Translations under genes and position numbers: made by a program | In this document: in pieces, positions 16,060-24,723 of the stretch | Numbering within the stretch: position 1 is the first letter of the stretch | How the letters are laid out: each line of letters starts with the position of its first letter | NCBI GenBank assembly: GCA_964504195.1 | Contig: CAZDDI010000001.1 | Coordinates: 406,327-470,326 of the forward strand | Direction of reading: 5' to 3' | Length of the DNA: 64,000 nucleotides | DNA from: CAZDDI01 sp964504195 | Lineage (GTDB): Bacteria > Chloroflexota > Anaerolineae > B4-G1 > SLSP01 | Notes under the pieces: generated by a model | Database searches by the model: none | Seen by the model: only the letters and a program-made list of their open reading frames with translations | Told to the model about the DNA's origin: nothing

Positions 16060-16156
16060 TCTCAAATGGCGAATCAGCGAAAAGCCGAGAAAGCGAAAAG
16101 GCGTTAGTATTAGCAAGAAATTTTTACGCATTACGTTTTACGCTTCACGTTTGGCG
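16060..16156. repeat. Composite word repeat (GCGAAT / GCGTTAG / ACGTTTTACGC modules)
   Basis: It carries CTCAAATGGCGAATCAGCGA, then GCGTTAGTATTAGCAAGAAA and ACGCATTACGTTTTACGCTT. Its reverse complement matches much of the repeat at 18721-18816, and its words recur at 32875-32927. It fills the gap between the dehydrogenase and thiI. Confidence 0.65.
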
Positions 16157-16184
16157 TCTCGCCAGACTATGTTATGATAACCCC

Positions 16185-17345
16185 ATGATAACCTATATTG
16201 TACACTATGCCGAGTTGGGACTCAAGGGCAAAAACCGCCCCATGTTTGAGCAACGGCTGGCGCGCAACATCCGCGTCGCGTTGCGTGACCTGGGCGCGTG
16301 CCAGGTGCAACGCTTCTACAGCTATCTGCGGGTAGACTGCGAACAAGACGATCTTGCCCCTGTCATCGAGGAGCGGCTGGCGCGGGTGTTCGGCATCGCT
16401 TACTTTGCGCCTGTCACCGTCACCGCGCAAGACCCCGCCGCCATCGCTGAGGCGGTAGAACGGTTGGCGCTCCAGCATATCACGCCCAACACATCATTCC
16501 GCATAGATACGCGGCGCGGTGATAAGAAATTCCCCATCACCTCCGTGGAGCTGGATCGAGAGCTGGGCGCGCGTGTGGTGGCACTGACTGGGGCAACGGT
16601 CAAGTTACGCGATGCGGACGTGTGCATCGTGATACAAATCTATATCGAGGGGGCCTTTATCTTCTGCGAACGGCGCTCTGGCGCGGGCGGCCTGCCGGTG
16701 GGCGTGAGTGGCCGCGTGTTGACGCTGGTTTCCGGCGGTTTCGATTCGCCCGTAGCCGCGCACCTGATGCTCAAGCGGGGTTGTATGCCGGACTTCCTGC
16801 ACTTCCACATGTTGCCCACAACGGAACAGGTGCGCAATTCCAAAGTCGTGGCGCTGGTACGCCAGTTGCTCGAACCCCACCGTATCACTGTCCCGCTCTA
16901 CCTGGCCCCAGCACACCCGTTCCAAATGGCGATGCTAGAACGAGATTCCCGCCTGGAAGTGGTGTTGTTCCGCCGGTTTGTCATGCGCGTAGGCGAGGCA
17001 CTCGCACACCAGCGCGGGGCGCAGGCATTGGTGACCGGCGATAGCCTGGGGCAGGTTGCATCGCAAACTCTCACCAACCTCGCCGTGATCAGCCAGGCTA
17101 CTACCCTGCCAATTTTACGCCCCCTCATTGGTTTCGATAAATTAGAGATTACCAATCTGGCCCAACACATCGGCACGCACGATCTCTCCGCTGCGCCCTA
17201 TCAGGACCCCTGCTCAATGCACGCGCACAACCCCAAAACTTACGCGCGCCTGGCAGAAGTGGAAGCAATAGAAGCAGAGCTTGACATGGACGCCCTGATA
17301 GCTGAAACCCTCGCGCAGATGGAAGAAATCTGGTTTACCTGGTAA
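16185..17345 (+). CDS. thiI: tRNA 4-thiouridine synthase ThiI (short form without rhodanese domain)
   Basis: I chose the ATG at 16185 (MITYIVHYAELGLKGKNRPM); the open frame extends upstream only through repeat DNA. The 386-residue product has an N-terminal ferredoxin-like part, a THUMP domain (about 60-165, ending IQIYIEGAFIFCERRSG) and a PP-loop ATPase with SGGFDS at 183-188. It adenylates U8 of tRNA for thiolation and may feed sulfur to thiazole synthesis. The C-terminal rhodanese domain of the E. coli protein is absent, as in many archaea and bacteria, so persulfide delivery must use another route. CSMHAHNPKTYARLAEVEAI near the end is typical. Confidence 0.95.
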   Translation: MITYIVHYAELGLKGKNRPMFEQRLARNIRVALRDLGACQVQRFYSYLRVDCEQDDLAPVIEERLARVFGIAYFAPVTVTAQDPAAIAEAVERLALQHITPNTSFRIDTRRGDKKFPITSVELDRELGARVVALTGATVKLRDADVCIVIQIYIEGAFIFCERRSGAGGLPVGVSGRVLTLVSGGFDSPVAAHLMLKRGCMPDFLHFHMLPTTEQVRNSKVVALVRQLLEPHRITVPLYLAPAHPFQMAMLERDSRLEVVLFRRFVMRVGEALAHQRGAQALVTGDSLGQVASQTLTNLAVISQATTLPILRPLIGFDKLEITNLAQHIGTHDLSAAPYQDPCSMHAHNPKTYARLAEVEAIEAELDMDALIAETLAQMEEIWFTW

Positions 17346-17430
17346 TACCAAACAAGATTTGTGCTATACTTAATAATGAAACGTGAACCTTGTCTTCACG
17401 CACACACGCATTACGCAACACGAGGGATTC

Positions 17431-18720
17431 ATGGATTTACGCGCATTTTTAGCCGATCTGGAAGCCGCCGACGAGCTGGTGCGGGTAGCCGAGCCGCGTA
17501 ACCCGTATTTGGAAATCGCGCGGGAGATTGCCGCGCGCGCTGAAACGCCCTTGCTCTTCGAGCAGCTGTCCGGCTTCCCCGGCTGGCGGCTGGCGACCGG
17601 ATACATCGCCCAGCGGGCGCATTTCGCACGCGCGCTAGGCTGCACTGTGGACGCGCTAATTCCACGCATGGCGCAGGCGTTGGCGCATCCGCAATCGCCG
17701 CCCCCAACTGCCGCCGCACCCTGCCAAGAAGTGGTGCGGCCAGACGTGGACCTCACGCGCCTCCCCATCCCCCGCTACCACCCGCAGGATGGCGGGCCTT
17801 ACATTACTACCGGCGTCGCCGTCATCCACGATCCCGACCTGGGACGCAACCTCTCGTTTCACCGGCTGATGCGGCTGGATGCGCAGCGTTTCGTCGGGCG
17901 CATCGTGGAGGGACGCGGCACACATACTGCCTGGCGCAAAGCGCCGGAAGGTCTGCCGCTGGCCGTTTGTATCGGCGTGCCGCCGCACATCTTGCTCGCA
18001 GCGGCGATGGCGCCTCCGCCGGGCGTGGACGAGCTGGCAATTGCCCACGCGCTCGCGCCAGTCTCCAGCACCCGCGCCGTAAGCATCCCACTTGACATCC
18101 CCGCCGAGGCCGAACTGGTACTGGAAGGCATCCTTACCCATGAGTTGACCGCCGAAGGCCCGTTCCCCGACCTCACCGGCACGATGGACGGCGTGCGCCA
18201 GCAGCCGATCTTCCACGTGACAGCCATCACGCACCGGCGCGAGCCGATCTTCCACGCGCTGTTGCCCGCCGGACTGGAACACAAGAACTTGATGGGAATG
18301 CCGCGTGAACCCACCATCTTCGCCGAAGTAAACCGCGTGACGCGCTGCACCGGCGTCTACATCACGCCGGGCGGGTGCTCGTGGCTGCACGCTGTCGTGC
18401 AGATCGAGAAAACCGGCCCGGAGGATGGCCGCCGCGCCATCGAAGCGGCGTTCCGGGGGCACAGCTCGCTCAAGCATGTGGTGGTGGTGGATACGGATGT
18501 GGACATCTACAACCCCGCCGATGTGGAATGGGCCATCGCCACGCGCGTGCAGGCCGACGCGGATGTGATCATCCTCAGCGACCAGCCCAGCTCCAGTCTT
18601 GATCCTTCAGCGCGGCAGACGCCGGGCCAGAAAGCGCGCACGGCCAAGCTGGGCGTAGATGCCACTATCCCCTGGGGCACGGCGCGCGAAGGCTATGTGC
18701 GTGTGAAATATGAGGCGTGA
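17431..18720 (+). CDS. UbiD-family decarboxylase
   Basis: Start at the ATG at 17431 (MDLRAFLADLEAADELVRVA), 85 bp after thiI; 429 residues. Family signatures are PRYHPQDGGPYITTGVAVIH, NLSFHRLMRLDAQRFVGRIV, GVPPHILLAAAM, AEAELVLEGIL, EGPFPDLTGTMDGVR and GMPREPTIFAEVNRVTRCTG. The family uses prenylated FMN to decarboxylate aromatic or alpha,beta-unsaturated acids. The E-x-x-L-E-like ELVLEGIL and the R of NLSFHRLMR segment fit the active site. No ubiX gene lies in the window. The substrate is unknown. An intergenic repeat separates it from the AmaP-like gene. Confidence 0.9.
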   Translation: MDLRAFLADLEAADELVRVAEPRNPYLEIAREIAARAETPLLFEQLSGFPGWRLATGYIAQRAHFARALGCTVDALIPRMAQALAHPQSPPPTAAAPCQEVVRPDVDLTRLPIPRYHPQDGGPYITTGVAVIHDPDLGRNLSFHRLMRLDAQRFVGRIVEGRGTHTAWRKAPEGLPLAVCIGVPPHILLAAAMAPPPGVDELAIAHALAPVSSTRAVSIPLDIPAEAELVLEGILTHELTAEGPFPDLTGTMDGVRQQPIFHVTAITHRREPIFHALLPAGLEHKNLMGMPREPTIFAEVNRVTRCTGVYITPGGCSWLHAVVQIEKTGPEDGRRAIEAAFRGHSSLKHVVVVDTDVDIYNPADVEWAIATRVQADADVIILSDQPSSSLDPSARQTPGQKARTAKLGVDATIPWGTAREGYVRVKYEA

Positions 18721-18816
18721 TGGGTGAGGGGGTGAGGGGGTGAGGAGTAAAGAATTTCTTGCTAATTCTAACGCTTTCTCGCCTATTCGCCATTCGCCTA
18801 TTCGCCATTTGAGATT
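18721..18816. repeat. Composite word repeat (GGTGAGGG, TTTCTTGCTAAT, ATTCGCC modules)
   Basis: Begins with GGTGAGGGGGTGAGGGGGTG, then AGAATTTCTTGCTAATTCTA, then alternating CCTATTCGCC and CATTCGCC ending in ATTTGAGATTG. The second and third parts are the inverted equivalent of 16060-16156. It lies just upstream of the AmaP-like gene. Confidence 0.7.
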
Positions 18817-18842
18817 GTCTGATTTGCCAAAGGAGGCGCCTA

Positions 18843-19517
18843 ATGAATACGCTAAACCGCATTTTGATCGTTGTACTCTTGTTGGTGCTCATCCCCGTGG
18901 TGAGCTTCGTGCTGGTGACGCCACATACCGTGCTGGTTGCTGTGGGCCAGGCGCTCGAAAATTTTGGAATGACCCTGGGCCAGATGAACGTACCGCTACG
19001 CCTTGTGGGCGGCATCTTCCTCGCGCTGCTCTTCGATGCGATGGCGCTCATCATCATCTTCCTGGAAGTGCGCCGCGCACGCCGCAACTTCATCCGCGTG
19101 CAGTTAGCCTCTGGCGGAATGGCGACGCTCAGCATCGAGAGTATCGCCGAGCAACTGCAATACCACCTCGACCCCATCGCTGGAGTCATCAAGGTCAAGC
19201 CCACCATCAAAGCCAAAGGCGAAAAGGTGCAGGCAGCTGTGGATGTCACCGTGACCGCCGGCTCGAACGTGCCAGAAATGGCCGCGCATCTGGTAGAAGT
19301 GGTGCAACAGGTGTTGAGTGTTGACCTGGGGCTACAAACCTCCGGCGACCCACAGGTGCGCCTGAGCGTTGCGCCACAGCCGCACACATCCCGGCCCCCG
19401 GCGCCTCCGGCACGCCAGATTGCGCCGCCCATGGTGAAGCCGCTTCCGCCGAACGATAGCCCCCGCCCGTGGACTGGCCCTGAAGAAGCGCCCCCCAACC
19501 GGGAGCCGCTCGCGTGA
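18843..19517 (+). CDS. AmaP/Asp23-like membrane-anchored protein
   Basis: The 224-residue product has two N-terminal TM segments (about 7-28 and 55-75), then an alpha/beta domain (SIESIAEQLQYHLDPIAGVI, IKAKGEKVQAAVDVTVTAGS, EMAAHLVEVVQQVLSVDLGL) resembling Asp23/AmaP proteins. It ends in a Pro-rich tail of about 45 residues. Asp23-type proteins sit at the membrane and respond to envelope stress in Firmicutes; the role here is inference. AAAGGAGG precedes the ATG. Its stop overlaps the GTG start of scpB by four bases (GTGA), so the two are translationally coupled. No separate Asp23 gene is present. Confidence 0.65.
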   Translation: MNTLNRILIVVLLLVLIPVVSFVLVTPHTVLVAVGQALENFGMTLGQMNVPLRLVGGIFLALLFDAMALIIIFLEVRRARRNFIRVQLASGGMATLSIESIAEQLQYHLDPIAGVIKVKPTIKAKGEKVQAAVDVTVTAGSNVPEMAAHLVEVVQQVLSVDLGLQTSGDPQVRLSVAPQPHTSRPPAPPARQIAPPMVKPLPPNDSPRPWTGPEEAPPNREPLA

Positions 19518-20068
19518 ACGATGCCCAGCCACTAGCGCCTGACGCACTACTGGAAGCCTTGCTCTTTGCCGCACCCCAACCACCGACGCTGACCCAGCTC
19601 GCGGTGGCGTTGGGCTTGTCCGAAGAAGAAACATCCACCGTGCTGGAATGCCTGGAAGCCCGGCTAGCTGCAGGTGGACTGCGCCTCCAACGCTTGGGAA
19701 AACGGTTGCAGCTCATCACTGCCCCACAGGCAGCATCGCTGGTGGAGCAATTTTTGGGCCTGGAAGTCAACCTGCGGCTCTCGCAGGCCGCGTTGGAGAC
19801 ATTGGCGATTGTCGCCTACGCGCAACCTGTGACCCGCCCACAAATCGAGGCAATTCGTGGAGTCAACTCCGATGGCGTGTTACGCACTTTGCTCAACGCC
19901 GGGCTAGTGGAAGAAATGGGCCGCGCCGAAAGCGTGGGGCGGCCCATCCTCTACGGCCCGACGCTGGACTTCCTCCAACAGTTTGGCCTCAGCTCTGCGG
20001 CTGAGTTGCCTCCGCTCCAACTGCCCCAAGCGGAAAGTGCATCGCCTGTCATCACCGAGGCGGCCTAG
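19514..20068 (+). CDS. scpB: Segregation and condensation protein B
   Basis: GTG start overlapping the preceding stop; 184 residues. The first winged helix (LLEALLFAAPQPPTLTQLAV, SEEETSTVLECLEARL, LRLQRLGKRLQLIT) and the second (LSQAALETLAIVAYAQPVTR, IEAIRGVNSDGVLRTLLNAG, VGRPILYGPTLDFLQQFGL) are the two ScpB domains. It forms a complex with ScpA and SMC that compacts and segregates the chromosome. ScpA is usually encoded just upstream but is absent here; an AmaP-like gene takes that place. It is followed 13 bp later by a very large membrane protein. Confidence 0.95.
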   Translation: MNDAQPLAPDALLEALLFAAPQPPTLTQLAVALGLSEEETSTVLECLEARLAAGGLRLQRLGKRLQLITAPQAASLVEQFLGLEVNLRLSQAALETLAIVAYAQPVTRPQIEAIRGVNSDGVLRTLLNAGLVEEMGRAESVGRPILYGPTLDFLQQFGLSSAAELPPLQLPQAESASPVITEAA

Positions 20069-20081
20069 CAACCCGCCTACC

Positions 20082-22667
20082 ATGAACACCCAAAACCGCG
20101 AGCGCAGAGTGCGTCGCCTGTGGATAGGGCTATTGCTGGCGCTGCTGCTGGCCGGGCTGGGTGTAGCAGCATGGGCGCAAGCTCCCTCAGGCGCGGTGGG
20201 CGTCTATTACGTCGGGCCAGAAGACGCTATCGCCGTGGCCCTATCTCGCGCCGCGCCGTATCTGGCGCGCGTTGATCGTCCCGAGCTCGCACGGGTTTTT
20301 GTCATCAACAACATCCAACCAGACTACGAAGATTTGCGTGTCTGGGGCCGCCAGGTGCAGCGTGAGACGGTAGGGCTGGTCATTTTCTGCGGCCCCAATT
20401 TCCCCACAAGCGCCGGGGAGGACTTACAACCCTTGCTGGGCGTGAGCACCTTCGTGGTCAACCGCCGCGACGACCTACAAGCCCTGACCGCTGGTTCAGC
20501 CCGCGATCCGCTCTCGTCTGCTGTCAACTGGAGCTCCGCGCCGCCGCTCGCTGCGCGCACCACCATTTCCAACCCCAACCTGTTGCAATCCATTGCGCTT
20601 ACCACAGTGGGCGATCCGGTCGCGCAACGCTTACGCGGGCGCGAGCGGTTCCAAGTGATGATTGTAGATGCCTGGCTGGAGCATCCCTCCAATGCAGCGT
20701 GGCAACAATGGCCGTATTATAACTACATCATCTACCGCCTCATTGCCGAAGCCGGGGGCGCGACACGGGCGCTCAGCTTCGCGCAATACCCGCTCTCACC
20801 CGTCCCACATGATGCAACGCGTCTGCTATTCACCATTGCCGGCGCAGCGTTACTATTTCTCACGTTGAGCATCTTCTTCCTGGCGCGGCGCACGCTCTTT
20901 TTGCGTCCCCAACTGCTGGATGGCCCTTATCGCGCGGCACGTCCGCCCGCCGGGGATTGGGAACGGGTTGGCTTTCACCGCCCGCTGGCGGGCTTTCTTT
21001 ATGCGATGGCAGCCGGCGCATTCTTGTTCATTCCGCTGGCGCTGTATCAGGTTTATCTGCTGCCGGAGGTACTGTTGCCCTGGCCGCAGACGTTGGAATT
21101 TTGGGAGCTATCTGCTCAATGGCTGGCGGGTGCATGGCTGCTCTTCGATCTAGGAGCCGGGGTCGCCATGGTGCGCCGGTTTGCCGAATTGCGCATTTAC
21201 ACGCCGCGCGAGGGCTTCCGCTATGTGCAGGCGTATTTCTGGTGGCAACTGCTGAGTGGCGCGGCCCGGCTAGTGATCGTAGGGCTGCTGGCTGTGACCG
21301 TGTTTCCGCAAACGACGCTGGCGCACCTGGCATTTTACTTCCTGGTCCATGCCTGCACACAGTTCCCCGGTTTCTTGCGCATCTTCGGGCTTTTCTTCCG
21401 TGCCGTGCAACGACTGGATCACGAACAGCGCATCCACTTTACCCTGTGGTTGACCGGGCCGCTCTTTTCCGGCGCGACGATTCTATGGCTCCGACAATGG
21501 GGCGCGGCACAACCCGCCGTCGGCGAGGCGTTGGGCGGCATGATTGGGCTGGGCGTAGGCCTGTATCTGGCGGAGGTAGTGGCCTTTGGAGTAGGATTGA
21601 TTCTTTACCGGCAGTTGGGCTATCGGTTACGTCCGGTGCTTGCGCCTTCATTCGACTGGCGCATCTTGGGGTCGCTGTTCGCATTTGGCGCAAAGTTGGC
21701 TTTTGGCGATATAGCAACAGCCGCGGGCTATCTAGCACAGGGCGCGCTCATCGCAGTGCTGGTGGATGTCGCCATCTGGCGGCAAAGTTGGCTGTTGATT
21801 AGCAGCGTCGCGGCACTGTATACGCTACTCGGTAGCGGCCTGTACGATGGGCTAATGCCGGCCCTGGTCGAAACCTATACACAGGGTTATATAAGCCTGA
21901 GCCGTTATTACATCAGCCAGGCATTTCGCTATGGCTTGTGGTTTTCTATTTTGACATTGGCGCTGTTAGCAGCTATCGGCGACCGTTTTTTACTGGGCAT
22001 CCTGGGCGCATCCGCCGCGCCAGCTGTGATATGGGTGATTCCGGCGTTATTTGTGGGACTGTTCGAGTGGCCTGTCTGGCTTGCTAATCGCACGCTGGAA
22101 GCGGCGAATCGTCCGGGGGTACGCTCATGGGTAATGGTAGGAGCGCAGGGCGTGCGTCTAGTGCTGGTATTCCTCTTCACGCGCGCCTGGGGCATCCCCG
22201 GCTTGCTTTGGGCGTTACTATTGAGCGCGATGCTCCATGGACTGGTAGCCTGGCTCTGGGTGGGCCGCCTGGTATTGCGCCCGCGCGTGTATCTCTGGCA
22301 AACCCTCATCGCGCCAGTCGGCGCAGGGGTACTGGTCTACAATATTTTACGGCTGGCGGGCGATCTGTGGTGGCAGCCGGAGCCGGCCGCGAGCTTGTGG
22401 TTAACGTTGGGGGCGTTCGTCGTGACCTTGCCATGCTACGCGCTGTTGACCGGGCTGCTGGGCGGCTGGGATGACAACGGCCTGGAGGAGCTACGCCGGG
22501 CGACGCGCCTAAGCGGGTTAGGACAACCCATCGGATGGCTAGTGCTGCGCTGCGTGACCTTGGGGGCGCGCGTTTCGCCCCTACACAACGCCTTTGTCAT
22601 GCCCTTGAGCGGGATGGCGGAAGAAGAAGCACACGCCCTCACCCTGCGTCGCAAGCCATTAGAATGA
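20082..22667 (+). CDS. Large membrane protein: extracytoplasmic domain plus flippase-like TM array
   Basis: I chose the ATG at 20082 (MNTQNRERRVRRLWIGLLLA), 13 bp after scpB, with no clear SD; 861 residues. Residues 1-35 form a signal anchor. A soluble extracytoplasmic domain to about 245 follows, with VGVYYVGPEDAIAVALSRAA, PELARVFVINNIQPDYEDL and VGLVIFCGPNF, a Rossmann/amidotransferase-like pattern. From about 250 on there are a dozen or more TM segments arranged as in MATE/MVF-type lipid-linked sugar flippases (SLFAFGAKLAFGDIATAAGY, IPGLLWALLLSAMLHGLVAW). Export of a polysaccharide or lipid-linked precursor is inference. I do not recognise the full-length architecture. Confidence 0.7.
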   Translation: MNTQNRERRVRRLWIGLLLALLLAGLGVAAWAQAPSGAVGVYYVGPEDAIAVALSRAAPYLARVDRPELARVFVINNIQPDYEDLRVWGRQVQRETVGLVIFCGPNFPTSAGEDLQPLLGVSTFVVNRRDDLQALTAGSARDPLSSAVNWSSAPPLAARTTISNPNLLQSIALTTVGDPVAQRLRGRERFQVMIVDAWLEHPSNAAWQQWPYYNYIIYRLIAEAGGATRALSFAQYPLSPVPHDATRLLFTIAGAALLFLTLSIFFLARRTLFLRPQLLDGPYRAARPPAGDWERVGFHRPLAGFLYAMAAGAFLFIPLALYQVYLLPEVLLPWPQTLEFWELSAQWLAGAWLLFDLGAGVAMVRRFAELRIYTPREGFRYVQAYFWWQLLSGAARLVIVGLLAVTVFPQTTLAHLAFYFLVHACTQFPGFLRIFGLFFRAVQRLDHEQRIHFTLWLTGPLFSGATILWLRQWGAAQPAVGEALGGMIGLGVGLYLAEVVAFGVGLILYRQLGYRLRPVLAPSFDWRILGSLFAFGAKLAFGDIATAAGYLAQGALIAVLVDVAIWRQSWLLISSVAALYTLLGSGLYDGLMPALVETYTQGYISLSRYYISQAFRYGLWFSILTLALLAAIGDRFLLGILGASAAPAVIWVIPALFVGLFEWPVWLANRTLEAANRPGVRSWVMVGAQGVRLVLVFLFTRAWGIPGLLWALLLSAMLHGLVAWLWVGRLVLRPRVYLWQTLIAPVGAGVLVYNILRLAGDLWWQPEPAASLWLTLGAFVVTLPCYALLTGLLGGWDDNGLEELRRATRLSGLGQPIGWLVLRCVTLGARVSPLHNAFVMPLSGMAEEEAHALTLRRKPLE

Positions 22668-22671
22668 AACG

Positions 22672-22697
22672 TGAGGCGTGATTTTCTTCACGCCTCA
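22672..22697. terminator. Hairpin between convergent genes
   Basis: TGAGGCGTGA (22672-22681) and TCACGCCTCA (22688-22697) form a 10-bp stem around TTTTCT, between the flippase-like gene and the Nudix gene. The words match the GCGTGA repeats of this genome, so it may be a repeat serving as terminator. No long T run follows. Confidence 0.5.
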
Positions 22698-23180
22698 TTC
22701 CCACTGCATTTGTAGGCCCGCTGCATCAAAGTGATACGCCCCGTAAAATACCGGCCCAGGCTCCAGAACACGTGGTAGCAGAGTGTACAAATCTTCCACT
22801 AATGGCAACTCCAACAACGCCTTCCGCGCGATCCACTGGGGCACGCCCTCACCTGAAGCACGCGGAACGCCTGCCGCTTCTCCCACAAACACAAACAACA
22901 CAATGCCCGGCGGCTCCGGCAGGGTGACATGGATGAGCGCGCGCAACGTCAGCCCCTCCACGCTCAAGCCCGTCTCCTCGTGTACTTCGCGCAACGCAGC
23001 AGCGTAGGGCGTCTCGCCGGATTCGAGATGCCCGCCCACCCCATTCCACAGATTGGCCCAGAGGCGCTTGTGCGGCGCTCCTTTGAGGAGCAACACTTGC
23101 GCGCCTTGCGTCAAAAAAACCAACACGCGAGGAATGACAGTGTAACGCGGGCGGGCGTCGCGCTGGTCTTGCGCTTGCAT
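22695..23180 (-). CDS. Nudix hydrolase
   Basis: The most likely start is the ATG at 23180 (MQAQDQRDARPRYTVIPRVL), one base after the upstream stop, giving 161 residues; the frame extends 12 codons further. The Nudix box GHLESGETPYAAALREVHEE is followed by TGLSV and fits GX5EX7REUXEEXGU exactly. The family hydrolyses nucleoside diphosphates linked to another group, often damaged nucleotides as in MutT. NLWNGVGG upstream of the box is the common MutT-like lead-in. It is coupled to the toroid-fold protein gene. The substrate is unknown. Confidence 0.93.
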   Translation of the reverse strand: MQAQDQRDARPRYTVIPRVLVFLTQGAQVLLLKGAPHKRLWANLWNGVGGHLESGETPYAAALREVHEETGLSVEGLTLRALIHVTLPEPPGIVLFVFVGEAAGVPRASGEGVPQWIARKALLELPLVEDLYTLLPRVLEPGPVFYGAYHFDAAGLQMQWE

Positions 23181-23181
23181 G

Positions 23182-24123
23182 TTACCGCTCTGGCCCGGCA
23201 TACGTGTTACCGCCATAGTAAAGAATCAGCGCGTGGGTCACTTCGTAAGTGAGCCAGCGGCTAGGATGCTGGATGCGCTCCCAAGGCAGCGCGGGCGTAG
23301 ATTTGACCTTATGCCATTGTCCATCATCGTTCTGCATGATGATAAGCCGGTTGAGAAAATCTGTCAGCCGGTGATGATTGGTGTGCCCGGCGCGCGTAAG
23401 CAAGTGACAGAGTTCGGCCAGATCAGAGTTGTAGTAACGGGGGAAGGTGGGCTGCACCCAGGGCAAATCGCGCCCGGTGAAATCATAGAGATGGTTGAGC
23501 AACAGGTTGCACAACACCTGGATGGCCTCATTTTCTTCGGTACTGCGCATGGCTGGGGATACACTCATTAAAGCAGCCAGCGATTTGACCAGTCCCCACT
23601 GGCACAATCCTCCGGCGATGGGGCACTTGAGCTGTTCCTGCCGCTCGTGGATGACATACAGCAGCATAGTGCGGGCGGAGATAGCTCGTGGATCCTCCTG
23701 ATAGCCAAAGTTCGCCAGGGTTTGCAGCGCTATACCGGTGTAACAGAGCCAGGGGGAGGAAGGGAGATCATCGAGAGCAAAACGCCCATCACTGACGCGC
23801 CCGCGATTCAGTAGGATTTCACAGGCCGCTGCAGCTTCCGGAAAAATAGGTGCTCGCAACTGCGCCAGGATGTAGAGCCGCCCCAGCGTGCCCGCCGGAC
23901 CGCCGAAATAAGGGTTTTCAGCCCGCCCCCAGGCATTGACCGAATCGTACTGCGAAATCAGTTCGCGGACGGGTTCCCAAGTAAGCATGGCTTGTTGCGC
24001 CGCATCACATTGCGCTTGCGGGGCGTGTAAAATATCACGCAAGGTGAGATAGCGCGCAGAAGGGTTAACCGGATCCAATAGCCAGGGAACCGGGTCGCGC
24101 TTGACGAAATCCAACCAACGCAT
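23182..24123 (-). CDS. Terpenoid-cyclase-like (alpha/alpha toroid) protein, unknown function
   Basis: The 313-residue product is all-helical in pattern with Trp-rich turns: PSARYLTLRDILHAP, NAWGRAENPYFGGPAGTLGR, LARFxxx-like LPSSPWLCYTGIALQTLANF, GGLCQWGLVKSLAALM and HPSRWLTYEVTHALILYYGG. This repeat of inner helices with Q-W and G-x-W turns is typical of prenyltransferase/squalene-cyclase-like toroids widely seen as hypothetical proteins in Chloroflexota. The DxDD motif of true cyclases is not seen, so it is probably not a terpene cyclase. It reads directly into the Nudix gene with a one-base gap. Confidence 0.65.
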   Translation of the reverse strand: MRWLDFVKRDPVPWLLDPVNPSARYLTLRDILHAPQAQCDAAQQAMLTWEPVRELISQYDSVNAWGRAENPYFGGPAGTLGRLYILAQLRAPIFPEAAAACEILLNRGRVSDGRFALDDLPSSPWLCYTGIALQTLANFGYQEDPRAISARTMLLYVIHERQEQLKCPIAGGLCQWGLVKSLAALMSVSPAMRSTEENEAIQVLCNLLLNHLYDFTGRDLPWVQPTFPRYYNSDLAELCHLLTRAGHTNHHRLTDFLNRLIIMQNDDGQWHKVKSTPALPWERIQHPSRWLTYEVTHALILYYGGNTYAGPER

Positions 24124-24152
24124 GAATGTGAAGTCCTGTTGTGAAATGTGCT

Positions 24153-24644
24153 CTAAAGTTTGTAACCGATCATGCGCAAGAAGCCCTTGCGCCAGGCGAT
24201 GCCCTCATCGTCCTCCACGCCCTGACTCTTCATGCCATCAATCACGCCAAGGATGCCACGCCCCTGCGCACTCTCCGCCACGATGACTTCGACCGGGTTC
24301 GCGGTAGCACAGAAGATGCGCGCCACTTCCGGCACTAGCTTCACCGCATTGAGAACATTAATGGGGTAGAAACCTTCGGCCAGGAAAATGATAAAAGCGT
24401 GCCCGGTGCTGAGGTTAAGCGCGTTGGTTTGCGCCAGCGCAATCATCACATCATCCGTCCCGCTCCAGCGAACGAGCGCCTTACCGGAGGCCTCGCAAAA
24501 AGCCAGGCCGAATTTAATCCCCGGCACGGCGGTCACAAGTGCCTCATGCAGGTCTTCGACGGTCTTGATAAAGTGAGATTGCCCCAGAATAAAATTGATC
24601 GGTTCAGGTTTTTCAATACGGATAAGGCTTAGTTCCAAATTCAT
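24153..24644 (-). CDS. Adenosine-specific kinase (DUF355 family)
   Basis: The 163-residue product matches the small adenosine-specific kinase family known from archaea and some thermophilic bacteria: NFILGQSHFIKTVEDLHEAL, PGIKFGLAFCEASGKALVRW, SGTDDVMIALAQTNALNLST, GHAFIIFLAEGFYPINVLNA, FCATANPVEVIVAESAQGRG and GVIDGMKSQGVEDDEGIAWR. It would phosphorylate adenosine to AMP, or act on a related nucleoside, in the cytosol. Length is typical. AGGAGT lies before the ATG. It stands 29 bp upstream of the toroid-fold gene on the same strand. Confidence 0.9.
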   Translation of the reverse strand: MNLELSLIRIEKPEPINFILGQSHFIKTVEDLHEALVTAVPGIKFGLAFCEASGKALVRWSGTDDVMIALAQTNALNLSTGHAFIIFLAEGFYPINVLNAVKLVPEVARIFCATANPVEVIVAESAQGRGILGVIDGMKSQGVEDDEGIAWRKGFLRMIGYKL

Positions 24645-24723
24645 GGGTTACTCCTATCAGATTGTCGTAAAACGTAATTTTTCGAAGATTGTTATTCAGC
24701 CGTACAGATTAAAGCCCACCCCA

